In this document: positions 35,732 through 45,535 of the stretch, one piece after another
How the letters are laid out: every line of letters begins with the position of its first letter
Position numbering within the stretch: the first letter of the stretch is position 1
NCBI GenBank assembly: GCA_032881465.1
Contig: CP126168.1
Span: forward strand, 3,659,501 to 3,723,500
DNA: 64,000 nucleotides
Direction of reading: 5' to 3'
Source: Parvibaculaceae bacterium PLY_AMNH_Bact1
GTDB taxonomy: Bacteria; Pseudomonadota; Alphaproteobacteria; Parvibaculales; Parvibaculaceae
The notes under the pieces: model-generated
Seen by the model: only the letters and a program-made list of their open reading frames with translations
Told to the model about the DNA's origin: nothing
The model's database searches: none
Program-made: the position numbers and the translations under genes

Positions 35732-36180
35732 GCGACGCACTTCGCACAGAGCAGGTTAGCGGCGCCCATGCTGAGATATTGTCAGCTTTGCACAGCCGTT
35801 GTTTCTCCGAAGCCTGGTCGCCCGAAAGCATGGCGTCTCTTTTCTCAACACCTGGCATGCTTGGCGCTATCGCGACGGACGGCGCATCAGACCAACCTGT
35901 CGGTTTTGTTCTGATGCGCGCCATTGATGGCGAAGCGGAGATCCTCGCCATTGGCGTTCTGCCGGAGGCTCGTGGAAAGCGCATTGGCACATTTCTTCTG
36001 GGAATAATGCTTCAAGAGGCCATATCGACGGTCTTTTTGGATGTGGCAGAGGATAATGAGGCGGCGCTCAAACTCTACAAGGGCCTTGAATTTGAGGTAG
36101 TCGGACGGCGTTCGGCGTACTACAAGCGGGCAGATGGAACGCGCGTCGATTCCCTGACAATGAAGCGCGTCGTTGGGTGA
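35728..36180 (+). CDS. rimI: Ribosomal-protein-alanine N-acetyltransferase RimI
   Basis: A 150-residue GNAT enzyme overlapping tsaB by 4 bp. Motifs: CFSEAWSPESMASLF, ILAIGVLPEARGKRIGTFLL (acetyl-CoA loop) and FLDVAEDNEAALKLYKGLEFEVVGRRSAYY. RimI acetylates the N-terminus of ribosomal protein S18. The tsaB-rimI coupling is conserved. GTG start at 35728. Confidence 0.9.
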   Translation: MSDALRTEQVSGAHAEILSALHSRCFSEAWSPESMASLFSTPGMLGAIATDGASDQPVGFVLMRAIDGEAEILAIGVLPEARGKRIGTFLLGIMLQEAISTVFLDVAEDNEAALKLYKGLEFEVVGRRSAYYKRADGTRVDSLTMKRVVG

Positions 36181-36243
36181 CAAGGAAGACCCAAAAGACT
36201 AAACTTGAGCGACTTTTAACAGTGGCGGCCGGAACGACAAGAG

Positions 36244-36714
36244 ATGCCTGAAACAGAACGCATCAAATCTGCAGACGATGATCCTCAGCGCATCGAGGAC
36301 CTGTGTGTCAAAAAGGGCATGCGGATGACGGAACAGCGCCGGGTGATCGCACGTATTCTGTCCATGGCGAGCGACCATCCAGATGTGGAAGAGGTCTATC
36401 GCCGGTCAGCGGCCATTGACAACAAGATTTCGATTGCCACCGTCTATCGCACGGTACGTCTTTTTGAAGAGGCGGGCATTCTTGAACGGCATGATTTTCG
36501 AGATGGTCGCTCTCGCTACGAGCAGGTCACCGAAGAACATCATGATCATTTGATCAATTTGCAGACGGGGGAAGTCATTGAGTTTCACAATGACGAAATC
36601 GAACGACTTCAGCAGATTGTTGCGCGTGAGCTTGGTTTCAATCTGGTGGATCACCGGTTGGAGCTTTATGGCATTCCACTCGCCGATTCAAAAAAGGCTC
36701 CCAGCACCAAGTAA
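36244..36714 (+). CDS. Fur family transcriptional regulator (Fur/Mur type)
   Basis: A 156-residue Fur-type repressor: winged helix with RMTEQRRVIARIL and the recognition helix SIATVYRTVRLFEEAG, followed by a metal-binding/dimer domain HHDHLINLQTGEVIEF. The CxxC zinc pair of classical Fur is absent, as in alphaproteobacterial Fur/Mur proteins that respond mainly to manganese. The position between rimI and plsC-miaB is the usual place for this gene in rhizobia. A separate Irr at 61.3 kb probably handles iron, so this one may be the manganese regulator; inferred. Confidence 0.9.
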   Translation: MPETERIKSADDDPQRIEDLCVKKGMRMTEQRRVIARILSMASDHPDVEEVYRRSAAIDNKISIATVYRTVRLFEEAGILERHDFRDGRSRYEQVTEEHHDHLINLQTGEVIEFHNDEIERLQQIVARELGFNLVDHRLELYGIPLADSKKAPSTK

Positions 36715-36751
36715 GCGGTGAACATACCGCGCGGCGTGTTGGGACGGGAGG

Positions 36752-37639
36752 ATGGGTCTCGTGAAAAATGTTCGCGCTGGAAGCAAACTCTTCCTTTTTG
36801 TCTTGTCTGCCTTGATGGTGACGCCAGTCCAGTGGTTGGGCGTGAAGTTCAACCGTCCTTATTCCAAAAAACTGCCTGTTCGGTTTCACCGCATTCTATG
36901 TGGGATAATAGGCATCGAAGTCACTGTGCGTGGGACGCCTTTCAATGACGGTCCCTGCCTCATCGCCTCCAATCATAATTCTTACCTGGATATTCCGGTA
37001 CTGGGCTCGGTGACACCGCTGTCTTTCGTTGCAAAGAAAGAGGTCGCTGCATGGCCCTTCTTTGGCACGCTCGCGCGGCTGCAGGAGACGGTTTTTGTTG
37101 ACCGGGAGCGTCGGACGAAAGCTGCCGCCACGGCAAATGAAATCCATGACCGGATTTCTGGCGGCGACACGCTGGTTCTCTTTCCCGAAGGGACATCAAG
37201 CGATGGCAACCGGGTTTTGCCGTTCAAGAGCGCTCTCATGGCCGTTGCCCAAATGGCGGTTGGGGCAGGCGAAGACGCCAAGCCTGTCCATGTTCAGCCC
37301 GTTTCCATTACCTACACAAAGCTCTGTGGCATGCCTATGGGTCGGCAGTTTCGCCCCTATTTTGCGTGGTATGGCGACATGGATCTAGGGCCCCACCTCT
37401 GGGAGGCTTTTGGTCTTGGACCGTTTGAGGTCGTGGTGGAGTTCCACGAGCCGGTTACACTGGACACCCATGACAACCGCAAAAAGCTCGCCGCCTATTG
37501 TGAGGCGCAGGCGAGCATGGGCATGAAACGGGCCCTTGCCGGGGAGCTCCTGGCCCCTGAGGCAGAGCTCGATGGTGAAAACCCGACCCCTTCCGGGAAT
37601 TCTGAGAAAAAAAGCCAGCCCACCATCGCAGCTGAATAG
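36752..37639 (+). CDS. plsC: 1-acyl-sn-glycerol-3-phosphate acyltransferase (PlsC-like)
   Basis: A 295-residue membrane-associated acyltransferase with an N-terminal hydrophobic segment (FLFVLSALMVTPVQWLG), the catalytic HNSYLD (H-x4-D) near residue 73, FVDRERR, and the FPEGTSSDGN motif near 146. PlsC acylates lysophosphatidic acid to phosphatidic acid. OlsA (ornithine lipid synthesis) is of the same family, so that role cannot be excluded. The C-terminal 40 residues are polar and probably disordered. It follows the Fur-like gene by 37 bp. Confidence 0.9.
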   Translation: MGLVKNVRAGSKLFLFVLSALMVTPVQWLGVKFNRPYSKKLPVRFHRILCGIIGIEVTVRGTPFNDGPCLIASNHNSYLDIPVLGSVTPLSFVAKKEVAAWPFFGTLARLQETVFVDRERRTKAAATANEIHDRISGGDTLVLFPEGTSSDGNRVLPFKSALMAVAQMAVGAGEDAKPVHVQPVSITYTKLCGMPMGRQFRPYFAWYGDMDLGPHLWEAFGLGPFEVVVEFHEPVTLDTHDNRKKLAAYCEAQASMGMKRALAGELLAPEAELDGENPTPSGNSEKKSQPTIAAE

Positions 37640-37701
37640 GCCTGCCGAAAACCCTTCCGTCATGGTAATATCATGCGATTGGCTCTATATGATCCGGTCC
37701 G

Positions 37702-37751
37702 GAGCGTTTTCGGCTGAGGGTGAAGCACTAATGTGCCCGGAAAAGCGACGA
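37702..37751. repeat. Intergenic palindromic repeat, diverged copy D (plsC-miaB gap)
   Basis: GAGCGTTTTC at 37702 and CCGGAAAAGCGAC at 37737 form imperfect outer arms; GCAC-TAAT-GTGC is a perfect inner hairpin. The spacing and the AGCG/GCGAC ends agree with copies A-C, so it is taken as a degenerate family member. Weakest of the four. Confidence 0.55.
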
Positions 37752-37832
37752 AGTAGAGATCTAGAGTGGAGTGTCCCAGGCAAGAGCTGCCCCCAGGCAG
37801 AACTATAATGGGATGATGAAAATCGAGCGGAG

Positions 37833-39296
37833 TTGAAAGCGCCGACAGTGCCAGAGCATCTAAGTGAGACCCCAGACAGGCAGACTGACCAGCAGTCCGC
37901 GCAGTCTACCGAGGGGATCGAAAAGAAATCGGTTTTCATTAAGACCTATGGCTGCCAGATGAATGTCTATGACAGCGACCGCATGGCGGACGTTCTGGCA
38001 CCGGCGGGCTATGCGGAAACGCTGGACCCGGCAACCGCTGATCTTGTCATTCTGAATACCTGTCACATCCGCGAAAAAGCGGCCGAGAAGGTTTACTCCG
38101 AGCTAGGACGTCTGCGTGCCCTGAAAGAGGAGCGAGAGCGACACGGTGGGTCAATGACCATCGGCGTTGCTGGTTGTGTCGCCCAGGCTGAAGGGGAAGA
38201 AATGGTCCGCCGCGCGCCGGTCGTTGACCTTGTCTTCGGTCCTCAGAGCTATCACCGCCTGCCTGACCTCCTAAAGCGCACCGACAATGGCTCGCGTGGG
38301 ATTGTCGAAACAGACTTCCCCGTAGAAGACAAGTTCGATGCGCTGCCAGCACCTGCTAAGAAAAAAACCATTGCACGTGGTCGAACGGCCTTTCTCACCG
38401 TGCAGGAAGGCTGTGACAAATTCTGTGCCTTTTGTGTCGTTCCCTATACGCGCGGCGCAGAGTTTTCACGGCCCGCTGCCAAGGTCATTCAGGAAGCCAA
38501 GGAACTGGTGGCAGGTGGCGTCCGCGAAATCACGCTCCTCGGCCAGAACGTTAATGCCTATCACGGTGAAGGGTCGGATGGAAAAGACTGGTCCCTCGGC
38601 CGCTTGATTTATGCGCTGGCGGAGATCGATGGCATTGACCGACTTCGATACACGACGAGCCATCCGCGTGACATGGATGAGGAACTGATCCGCGCACATG
38701 GAGCTGTGGATGTTTTAATGCCTTACCTTCATTTGCCTGTGCAGTCAGGCTCAAACAATATTCTGGCCGCGATGAACAGGCAGCATGACGCGGCTTCCTA
38801 TCTGCGCCTGATTGAGCGCATTCGTGAAGCGCGTCCCGATATTGCTCTGTCGTCTGACTTTATTGTCGGCTTCCCAGGCGAGACAGACCAGGATTTCGAA
38901 GACACTTTGTCATTGGTTGGCGAGGTTGGGTACGCGCAGGCCTATTCGTTCAAATATTCGCCGCGGCCCGGGACACCGGCAGCAGGAGAAACAATACAGG
39001 TCGAAGAGGCCGTTAAAGCTGAACGTCTGGCGCGCCTGCAGGATAAATTGAACATCGATCAGGCGGCATTCAATCGATCTTGCGAGGGCCGGACAATGAG
39101 TGTGCTCTTGGATCGCCGCGGAAAGAAAGACGGGCAACTCGTCGGTCGATCACCCTATCTTCAGTCCGTCCATGTAGAGGCGCCGGAAGATACATTTGGG
39201 CATTTCGCTGACGTGACGATTGACCAAGGGTTTGCGAACTCGCTGTCTGCGACGCTTGTAACAACTCAACTCGACCAAGGAGCCAGCCAGACTTGA
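37833..39296 (+). CDS. miaB: tRNA-2-methylthio-N6-dimethylallyladenosine synthase MiaB
   Basis: Radical-SAM methylthiotransferase that converts i6A37 to ms2i6A37. The 487-residue protein has the MTTase N-terminal domain with three cluster Cys (TYGCQMN, LNTCHIR, VAGCVAQ), the radical-SAM triad CDKFCAFC, and a C-terminal TRAM domain. The start is TTG at 37833, preceded by a GAGCGGAG-type site; no ATG lies before the essential KTYGCQMN. It overlaps phoH by 4 bp, starting a tightly coupled run miaB-phoH-ybeY-corC-lnt. Confidence 0.96.
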   Translation: MKAPTVPEHLSETPDRQTDQQSAQSTEGIEKKSVFIKTYGCQMNVYDSDRMADVLAPAGYAETLDPATADLVILNTCHIREKAAEKVYSELGRLRALKEERERHGGSMTIGVAGCVAQAEGEEMVRRAPVVDLVFGPQSYHRLPDLLKRTDNGSRGIVETDFPVEDKFDALPAPAKKKTIARGRTAFLTVQEGCDKFCAFCVVPYTRGAEFSRPAAKVIQEAKELVAGGVREITLLGQNVNAYHGEGSDGKDWSLGRLIYALAEIDGIDRLRYTTSHPRDMDEELIRAHGAVDVLMPYLHLPVQSGSNNILAAMNRQHDAASYLRLIERIREARPDIALSSDFIVGFPGETDQDFEDTLSLVGEVGYAQAYSFKYSPRPGTPAAGETIQVEEAVKAERLARLQDKLNIDQAAFNRSCEGRTMSVLLDRRGKKDGQLVGRSPYLQSVHVEAPEDTFGHFADVTIDQGFANSLSATLVTTQLDQGASQT

Positions 39297-40318
39297 CCTT
39301 ATCGACCGAAGGACGCCCTGATGAGAAAAAGGGAAGTCTCGTTATCAACTTTGATGACAACCGGCTGTTGAGTGAATTGTTTGGTGAACATGATCGTCAC
39401 CTTGCGCGTCTGGAACAAGAGCTTGGCGTCATGGCAACCTCGCGCGGCAACGAGCTGGTCTTGACGGGCACGGTGCATGCGCGGGAGCGGGCCGAAGCTG
39501 TCATCAAGGATCTCTATGCACGGTTGAAATCGGGGCTCGAAGTGACACCCGGCGAAGTAGATGGGGCAATCCGAATGGCCAATGCGCCAAAGGCAGAACG
39601 GGAACGCGGATCTGGGGCAAACAAAAAACTGCAGATCACAACCCGTAAGCGCGTGATCTCACCTCGGTCTCCAACGCAAGGGACCTATCTGGAGTCCCTT
39701 TTGGAGAATGAGCTCGTTTTCGGCATTGGTCCTGCGGGTACTGGCAAGACATACCTTGCGGTTGTCGTCGCCGTTTCAATGCTGCTCCAGAAAAAGGTCG
39801 ACCGGATCATCCTGTCGCGCCCTGCCGTAGAAGCGGGTGAGCGCTTAGGCTTTCTGCCAGGCGATATGCGCGAAAAGATCGATCCTTACCTGCGCCCGCT
39901 ATATGACGCTCTCTATGACAGCCTTCCTGGGGAGCAGGTGATGGCCGGGCTTGAATCCGGAGAAATCGAAGTGGCGCCGCTCGCCTTCATGCGCGGTCGA
40001 ACGCTTGCCAACTCGTTTGTCATCCTGGATGAAGCACAAAACTGCACACCGGTGCAGATGAAAATGTTCCTGACCCGCCTTGGTGAAAACAGCCGCATGG
40101 CGATTACCGGCGACCCAAGTCAGGTTGACCTTCCTTTGGGGGCGAAATCTGGTCTGGGAGACGCGTTACGTGTTCTCAAAGGAGTCAAGGGAGTTTCCAC
40201 CGTTCAATTCACCGCAAGGGATGTCGTGCGTCATCCATTGGTGACCCGCATCGTTCAAGCCTATGGGGCGGATGAGAAAGACCTGCTTTCCAACGGTGGC
40301 AAGAAGGCGAGCGATTGA
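39293..40318 (+). CDS. phoH: PhoH family ATPase (YbeZ-like)
   Basis: A 341-residue PhoH protein with an N-terminal KH-like segment, Walker [17 protein letters not shown] near residue 146, Walker [11 protein letters not shown] near 242 and [10 protein letters not shown]. YbeZ associates with the endoribonuclease YbeY and is thought to act in rRNA maturation; the partner gene follows directly. TTG start at 39293 overlaps the miaB stop (TTGA) with AAGGAG upstream; its own stop overlaps ybeY the same way. Confidence 0.95.
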   Translation: MTLSTEGRPDEKKGSLVINFDDNRLLSELFGEHDRHLARLEQELGVMATSRGNELVLTGTVHARERAEAVIKDLYARLKSGLEVTPGEVDGAIRMANAPKAERERGSGANKKLQITTRKRVISPRSPTQGTYLESLLENELVFGIGPAGTGKTYLAVVVAVSMLLQKKVDRIILSRPAVEAGERLGFLPGDMREKIDPYLRPLYDALYDSLPGEQVMAGLESGEIEVAPLAFMRGRTLANSFVILDEAQNCTPVQMKMFLTRLGENSRMAITGDPSQVDLPLGAKSGLGDALRVLKGVKGVSTVQFTARDVVRHPLVTRIVQAYGADEKDLLSNGGKKASD

Positions 40319-40872
40319 TCGTGAGCGCGGAACCTACGAATGATGAAGTCGGGTTGAGCGGTGAGCCTCCTTACCTGTCTGTCGAGATCTCCCGCGCTGG
40401 GGGCTCATGGGATGCTGCAGCTGAAGAGATTGTACTCCGCATGGCACAAACGGTTTTTGAACATGATGGAACCTCTCCAGTGGCGGAGCTCAGCGTGCTT
40501 TTGGCAGATGACACATTCGTACGATCTCTCAATCGGAAGTTTCGAGGAAAAGACAAACCCACAAATGTCCTCTCTTTTCCCAATGCACCCACGCCTGCAG
40601 GTGCGCTTTACGCCGAACCCTCGTCCCTGGGTGACATCGCCCTTGCCTATGAGACAGTGAAAGCCGAGGCAAAAACCCAGCACAAGAGTTTTGATGACCA
40701 TCTCGCGCATCTTGTTGTACACGGCGTTCTGCATCTTTTGGGGTATGATCACATAAACGACAAAGACGCGGAAAAAATGGAAAAGCGCGAGCGAGAGTTG
40801 TTGAAGCTTTTCGGGATCGCAGATCCTTATTTTGTTGGACCGGATGAAAGGCCCCGGGAAGAGAAAAGATGA
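40315..40872 (+). CDS. ybeY: Endoribonuclease YbeY (rRNA maturation)
   Basis: Zinc-dependent single-strand endoribonuclease needed for 16S rRNA 3'-end maturation and ribosome quality control. The 185-residue product has the SVLLADD start of the fold and the metal motif HLVVHGVLHLLGYDH (H-x3-H-x5-H) near residue 127-141. TTG start overlapping the phoH stop, or GTG at 40321. The C-terminus is a little longer than in E. coli and charged. It is part of the miaB-lnt unit. Confidence 0.95.
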   Translation: MIVSAEPTNDEVGLSGEPPYLSVEISRAGGSWDAAAEEIVLRMAQTVFEHDGTSPVAELSVLLADDTFVRSLNRKFRGKDKPTNVLSFPNAPTPAGALYAEPSSLGDIALAYETVKAEAKTQHKSFDDHLAHLVVHGVLHLLGYDHINDKDAEKMEKRERELLKLFGIADPYFVGPDERPREEKR

Positions 40873-40900
40873 GCGATATGGGGACAGGAAAGAACGTCAC

Positions 40901-41893
40901 ATGAGGACGAAGGATGTTGGGCGCGCGCGCCAGCCAAGTACCTGGACACGCCTAGTGGGCTGGATTGTGAAAAAGCTTCCTGGCCAGCCGGAAGATCAGA
41001 GCTTGCGCGAAAGCATTGAGACAGTCATCGGGGGCCATGAGGCGACCGAGGAGCTGGGGCCGCAGGCGCGCCATATGTTGATGAACATTTTGAGCTTCGC
41101 CGAACAGCGGGTAGACGACGTAATGGTTCCGCGTGCTGACATTGTCGCGGTAGATATTTCAGCCACGCTGGATGACTTGCTCTCTCTTACGCGAGAAAAA
41201 TCCCATTCACGCTTACCCGTCTATCGCGAGACGCTCGATGAGCCGATCGGCATGGTGCATATCAAGGACGTATTAGCGTGGATGGCGTCTCACCCAAACG
41301 ACCGTGGTTCCTTTGATCTGAGAGCGATCCGCCGTCAGGTCCTGTTTGTGCCACCGTCAATGCCAGCTCGTGACCTTCTGTTGAAAATGCAATCATCGCG
41401 CATTCATATGGCGTTGGTAGTTGATGAATATGGCGGCACCGATGGTCTTGTGTCGATTGAAGACTTGGTTGAGGAAATCGTGGGTGACATTGAGGACGAG
41501 CATGATGTGGCAGAACGTGCTCCCCTTATTCGATTGAGCGACGGGTCCATTGATGCGCTGGCCCGCGCCCCTATCGAAGATCTTGAAGACATGTTGCAGT
41601 TAACACTGGTCGACAGAACGGAAGATGATGATTCTGACACGCTCGGTGGTCTGGTCTTTTCGTTGGTCGGGCGTATCCCGCAACGTGGTGAGCTGATTTC
41701 ACACCCGGCAGGCATCGAATTTGAGATACGTGATGCAGATCCGCGAAGGATCAAGCGTCTCCATATTCATCAAGACGCCAATGCGCCGAAAGAGGCATCT
41801 GGAGGAGGGAGTGCAGACGCAGCCTCCGGAGCTGATGATGTCTCGCGTGCTGATCCAACTGAAGCTTCGTTCGATCTCAATGAAAAGTCCTGA
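40901..41893 (+). CDS. CorC/HlyC-type hemolysin family protein with CBS pair
   Basis: Start taken as the ATG at 40901, with AGGAAAG upstream; earlier in-frame starts lie inside ybeY. The 330-residue protein has VDDVMVPRADIVAVD opening a CBS pair (about 65-180), then EEIVGDIEDEHD and the CorC_HlyC domain (GGLVFSLVGRIPQRGE). It lacks the membrane DUF21 part, as in CorC, and has been linked to magnesium/cobalt efflux; function here is inferred. The lnt start lies inside its last codons. Confidence 0.88.
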   Translation: MRTKDVGRARQPSTWTRLVGWIVKKLPGQPEDQSLRESIETVIGGHEATEELGPQARHMLMNILSFAEQRVDDVMVPRADIVAVDISATLDDLLSLTREKSHSRLPVYRETLDEPIGMVHIKDVLAWMASHPNDRGSFDLRAIRRQVLFVPPSMPARDLLLKMQSSRIHMALVVDEYGGTDGLVSIEDLVEEIVGDIEDEHDVAERAPLIRLSDGSIDALARAPIEDLEDMLQLTLVDRTEDDDSDTLGGLVFSLVGRIPQRGELISHPAGIEFEIRDADPRRIKRLHIHQDANAPKEASGGGSADAASGADDVSRADPTEASFDLNEKS

Positions 41894-43577
41894 CGCGAAC
41901 AATCTGGTCGAGCTTGTCGGCCGCGGATTCATCGTGCTTGAGCGATGTGCAGTCCGGTTGCAGGCGCTGAGGGGGTGGCAACGCTTTGCCGCTGCATTCG
42001 TGTTTGGCTTGCTGACAGTCACAGCACACGCACCAATCCATCTTTTTGCGATTTTGCTCATCACATTGCCATGTGTGGTTTGGCTCCTTGATGGCACCGA
42101 CACACCGACCCGGGAAAACTGGAAACCCGCACGGGCAGCGGCTGCCATCGGTTGGTGGTTTGGTTTTGGATATTTTCTTGGAAGTCTTTACTGGATTGGC
42201 GAAGCCTTTCTTGTGGAAGCCGAAATGTTTGGCTGGCTCTTGCCCTTCGCGGTCACAGGCCTCCCTGCGGGCCTTGCGCTTTTCACCGCCGCGGCGTTTG
42301 CAGCTGCGCGCTACCATTGGGGTGCAGGGTATCGTCGAACGCTGACGCTGGCGGTTACATGGGCCGTCGCCGAATGGTTGCGCGGGCATGTTCTGACGGG
42401 GTTCCCATGGAACCTGCCGGGCCATGTCGTAACCGCATCAGATTCGCTGATGCAGAGTGTTGCCTTGTTCGGCTCTTATGGAGCAACGCTTCTTGTCCTG
42501 GGGACGTTCCTGACAATCGCGTCTTATGATCCGCGTCGGAGACAGGCGCGTGATGACAGGGGCATCAGGGAATTGGGTGTTTGGCGTCCAACAGCCGTTG
42601 CCTTCGCCGTCTTGGGCCTCGTCTGGTTTGGTGGAGCTGTTCGTCTTATGGCCTCGAGCGAGGCATGGGTCGAGGGGATGTCCCTCAGGCTTGTGCAGCC
42701 AAATGTCCCGCAGCGGGAAAAATGGAAACCGGAAAACCGACAAGAGATTGTCGGACAGTTTTTGCGCATGAGCGATGCGCCTGTCGATCAAGGCACCCAA
42801 GGCAATCAGGGAAGCCAGGGCGCGCAGCCAACACACATCGTGTGGCCGGAATCCGCCTTGCCCTTCATCGTTAACCGGGAGCCAGTTTTACGTTCCGCGA
42901 TTTCGCGCGTATTGGCCCCGGGTGGTGTGTTGCTCTTGGGCTCAGTCCGCGGTGAGCCGGATGAAGCCAGGCCAGGCCGCGAGCTCGGAAAGTTCTTCAA
43001 CGCTTTTCATATCATCGGCCCGGATGGCGAAATCCGGGAGACCTATGACAAAGCCCACCTAGTTCCTTTTGGGGAATATCTGCCGTTCCAATCTGTGCTG
43101 GAGGCGATCGGGCTCCGACAGCTCACTCAGCTGCGCGGTGGGTATCAATCCGGACCCGGTCCGAGGACCTTGGCAGTTCCAGGTGCCCCCTCGGTTAGTC
43201 CGCTGATTTGTTATGAGGTTATCTTCTCTAGTGGCGTTGTTGCCGCCGAGCGTCCTGGTTGGATGGTCAACGTGACCAATGATGCCTGGTTTGGCAGTTC
43301 TGCCGGGCCGTATCAGCACCTGGCGCAGGCACGGCTTCGTGCCGTCGAGCAGGGACTGCCTGTCGCGCGCTCCGCCAACACCGGCATTTCAGCGATGATC
43401 GACCCTTTTGGGCGTGTTTTGGCAGAGATCCCGCTCAATCAGGAAGGGGTGATCGATACCAGGTTGCCCAAGGCGCTGCCGCCGACTCTCTATGCGCGCA
43501 TAGGCGATTGGCTCTTTCTCATCCTGTTGGGCGCGATAGCGGCCCTGGCCCGGACAAGACCCGCAGGGGTGGGGTAG
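41880..43577 (+). CDS. lnt: Apolipoprotein N-acyltransferase
   Basis: Lnt adds the third acyl chain to lipoproteins at the periplasmic face of the inner membrane. Start ATG at 41880 overlaps corC by 14 bp (565 aa); an open frame continues further upstream only as a shadow. About seven membrane helices, then the nitrilase-type domain: catalytic Glu in WPESALPF, Lys in YDKAHLVPFGEYLPF and Cys in ICYEVIF. A QG-repeat (QGTQGNQGSQGAQ) sits just before the Glu motif, a low-complexity insertion. Several lipoproteins in the window are potential substrates. Confidence 0.94.
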   Translation: MKSPDANNLVELVGRGFIVLERCAVRLQALRGWQRFAAAFVFGLLTVTAHAPIHLFAILLITLPCVVWLLDGTDTPTRENWKPARAAAAIGWWFGFGYFLGSLYWIGEAFLVEAEMFGWLLPFAVTGLPAGLALFTAAAFAAARYHWGAGYRRTLTLAVTWAVAEWLRGHVLTGFPWNLPGHVVTASDSLMQSVALFGSYGATLLVLGTFLTIASYDPRRRQARDDRGIRELGVWRPTAVAFAVLGLVWFGGAVRLMASSEAWVEGMSLRLVQPNVPQREKWKPENRQEIVGQFLRMSDAPVDQGTQGNQGSQGAQPTHIVWPESALPFIVNREPVLRSAISRVLAPGGVLLLGSVRGEPDEARPGRELGKFFNAFHIIGPDGEIRETYDKAHLVPFGEYLPFQSVLEAIGLRQLTQLRGGYQSGPGPRTLAVPGAPSVSPLICYEVIFSSGVVAAERPGWMVNVTNDAWFGSSAGPYQHLAQARLRAVEQGLPVARSANTGISAMIDPFGRVLAEIPLNQEGVIDTRLPKALPPTLYARIGDWLFLILLGAIAALARTRPAGVG

Positions 43578-43798
43578 GCCCTTTTCAAGAATAAGCCTTT
43601 TAGCTCAGCCCAAAAGGCTTTAACCTATGGTTGCATTTGGAGTGCAATGCGTTTTTTTCAAAGAATTCGGTTATACATGGCAGAAACTGTCGGTTTTTGA
43701 ACCATGAGAACCAGTTTTTTTGAGAATTAGCGGATGCGGGTTCATTGCCTTTTTGGGCGCGACGGAACATCCGAAAAACAAGAATAAAGAGGTCAGAA

Positions 43799-44215
43799 TT
43801 GCCGCAAAAAACGCCCAATCCCGTCGATATTCACGTTGGCTCTCGGGTCCGTATGCGACGTATGTTGGTCGGTATGAGCCAGGAAGCGCTCGGGGAGCAA
43901 TTAGGACTGACGTTCCAGCAAGTGCAAAAATACGAAAAAGGCTCGAACCGCATTGGCGCGAGCAGGCTTTATCACATCGCCCAAACACTCAATGTGCCAG
44001 TCGACTATTTTTACGAGGGCCTGGCACAAAATGGCGAGCGCTCAGCATCAGGGTTTTCAGACGCGCCTGCGGCGGATTTCAACTTGGATTTTCTCTCAAC
44101 TGCTGAAGGAGTGGCGCTGGTAGCGGCGTTTTCCTCGATCGAAGATGCAGATGTAAGGAAACGGGTCCTCGAATTGGTTAAAGTGCTGGCGCAGAACCCA
44201 TCCGGCCAGCATTGA
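43799..44215 (+). CDS. XRE-family helix-turn-helix regulator
   Basis: Start is TTG at 43799, with AAGAGGT six bases before it; the frame stays open upstream but the conserved N-terminus PNPVDIHVGSRVRMRRM begins here (138 aa). HTH: MSQEALGEQLGLTFQQVQKYEKG, followed by a helical C-terminal part (DADVRKRVLELVKVLA). This short regulator sits between lnt and metK throughout rhizobia, so it is a conserved housekeeping regulator rather than phage-derived; targets unknown. The 220-bp gap before it holds a GGTT/AACC-based hairpin with a T-run near 43690-43720. Confidence 0.9.
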   Translation: MPQKTPNPVDIHVGSRVRMRRMLVGMSQEALGEQLGLTFQQVQKYEKGSNRIGASRLYHIAQTLNVPVDYFYEGLAQNGERSASGFSDAPAADFNLDFLSTAEGVALVAAFSSIEDADVRKRVLELVKVLAQNPSGQH

Positions 44216-44224
44216 GGCATTTCA

Positions 44225-44247
44225 GGGTCAATGTCTCACCTTGACCC
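44225..44247 (+). other. Perfect 7-bp hairpin between XRE gene and metK
   Basis: GGGTCAA (44225-44231) and TTGACCC (44241-44247) form a 7-bp stem with a 9-base loop. No T-run follows. It may end the XRE transcript or belong to a metK leader of about 90 further bases. No known SAM riboswitch fold could be confirmed in this leader by eye. Confidence 0.5.
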
Positions 44248-44339
44248 CACCCTAAAACCTTGCAAGAACAGCCACCGCACTAAAGCGCGCCTGCAACAAG
44301 CCAAGGACAAGAGCTTTTGCGAGCAAATATGGGAGACGT

Positions 44340-45515
44340 ATGAGCGTGCCACGATCAGACTATCTATTTACCAGTGAGTCAGTTTCTGAAGGCCATCCGG
44401 ATAAGGTCTGCGACCGAATTTCCGATGCGGTATTGGACCTCTTCTTGGAAGCGGACCCGCTCTCACGTGTCGCTTGCGAAACACTGACAACGACCAATCG
44501 GATTGTGTTGGCTGGAGAGGTTCGCGGACCTGATACCATTACGCCCCAGAAGATTGAAGAAGTTGCACGCGCTGCGGTCAAAGACATTGGCTACGAGCAG
44601 GATGGTTTCCACTGGAAGAACGCTGACGTTGCAGTTCATCTCCATGCTCAGTCCGCTCACATCGCACAGGGTGTTGATGCAGCTGGCAATAAGGACGAAG
44701 GCGCAGGCGACCAGGGCATCATGTTTGGCTATGCCTGTAAGGAAACGCCTGTATTGATGCCGGCGCCGATTTACTACTCGCACCTGATCCTGAAGCGCAT
44801 GGCTGAGCTTCGCCATAGCGGTGAGGTGAAAGGCTTTGGTCCGGACTCCAAGAGCCAGGTCACGCTGAAATATGTAAACGGCCAGCCTGTGGGGGCCGCA
44901 TCTGTAGTGGTATCGACCCAGCATGATGAAGGCCTGGACCAGGCTGCCATTCGTGAGCTTGTGCGCCCGGTTGTGGAAGAAGTATTGCCAGATGGCTGGA
45001 TGTGTCCGGAAGACGAATTCTATGTGAACCCGACCGGTCTTTTTGTGATCGGTGGACCTGATGGCGATGCAGGCCTTACAGGCCGCAAGATTATCGTTGA
45101 TACCTATGGTGGTGCGGCCCCTCATGGTGGCGGTGCTTTCTCCGGGAAAGACCCGACCAAGGTTGACCGCTCGGCCGCCTATGCAGCCCGCTATGTGGCC
45201 AAAAACATCGTGGCAGCGGGTCTTGCAGACAAGTGTACTTTGCAGCTTGCCTATGCGATCGGCGTATCCAAGCCGCTCTCGATCTATGTGGACACTCATG
45301 GCACTGGCAATGTCGAAGAAGCAGCGCTCGAAACAGCCATCTCCAAAGCGATGGATCTAAGTCCTCGCGGCATTCGTGAGCATCTCAATCTGTCGCGCCC
45401 AATTTATGCGCGCACCGCAGCCTATGGCCACTTTGGCCGGGAACCAGATGCAGACGGCGGGTTCTCTTGGGAGAAAACGGACCTGGTTGACGCCCTTAAG
45501 GCAGAATTGCCTTAA
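44340..45515 (+). CDS. metK: S-adenosylmethionine synthetase
   Basis: MetK makes SAM from methionine and ATP. The 391-residue protein has [20 protein letters not shown] at the N-terminus, the [12 protein letters not shown] hexapeptide region near residue 121, and [26 protein letters not shown] near 262-287. It supplies the SAM used by RsmI, TrmB and MiaB encoded nearby. trmB starts 20 bp after its stop. Length is typical. Confidence 0.98.
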   Translation: MSVPRSDYLFTSESVSEGHPDKVCDRISDAVLDLFLEADPLSRVACETLTTTNRIVLAGEVRGPDTITPQKIEEVARAAVKDIGYEQDGFHWKNADVAVHLHAQSAHIAQGVDAAGNKDEGAGDQGIMFGYACKETPVLMPAPIYYSHLILKRMAELRHSGEVKGFGPDSKSQVTLKYVNGQPVGAASVVVSTQHDEGLDQAAIRELVRPVVEEVLPDGWMCPEDEFYVNPTGLFVIGGPDGDAGLTGRKIIVDTYGGAAPHGGGAFSGKDPTKVDRSAAYAARYVAKNIVAAGLADKCTLQLAYAIGVSKPLSIYVDTHGTGNVEEAALETAISKAMDLSPRGIREHLNLSRPIYARTAAYGHFGREPDADGGFSWEKTDLVDALKAELP

Positions 45516-45535
45516 GGCACTTGAGCTAAAAACCA

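Noticed and set aside
43578-43798. Additional gene or tRNA in the lnt-XRE gap
   Set aside because: No cloverleaf could be drawn and the frames lack starts with ribosome sites; only hairpins such as AAGCCTTTT/AAAAGGCTT at about 43596-43620 are present.
43799-44215. Phage-type repressor
   Set aside because: The HTH gene sits at a position conserved next to metK in rhizobia and no phage gene is nearby.
44216-44339. SAM riboswitch in the metK leader
   Set aside because: Position is suggestive, but I could not fit the SAM-I, SAM-II or SAM/SAH core by eye. A covariance search would be decisive.
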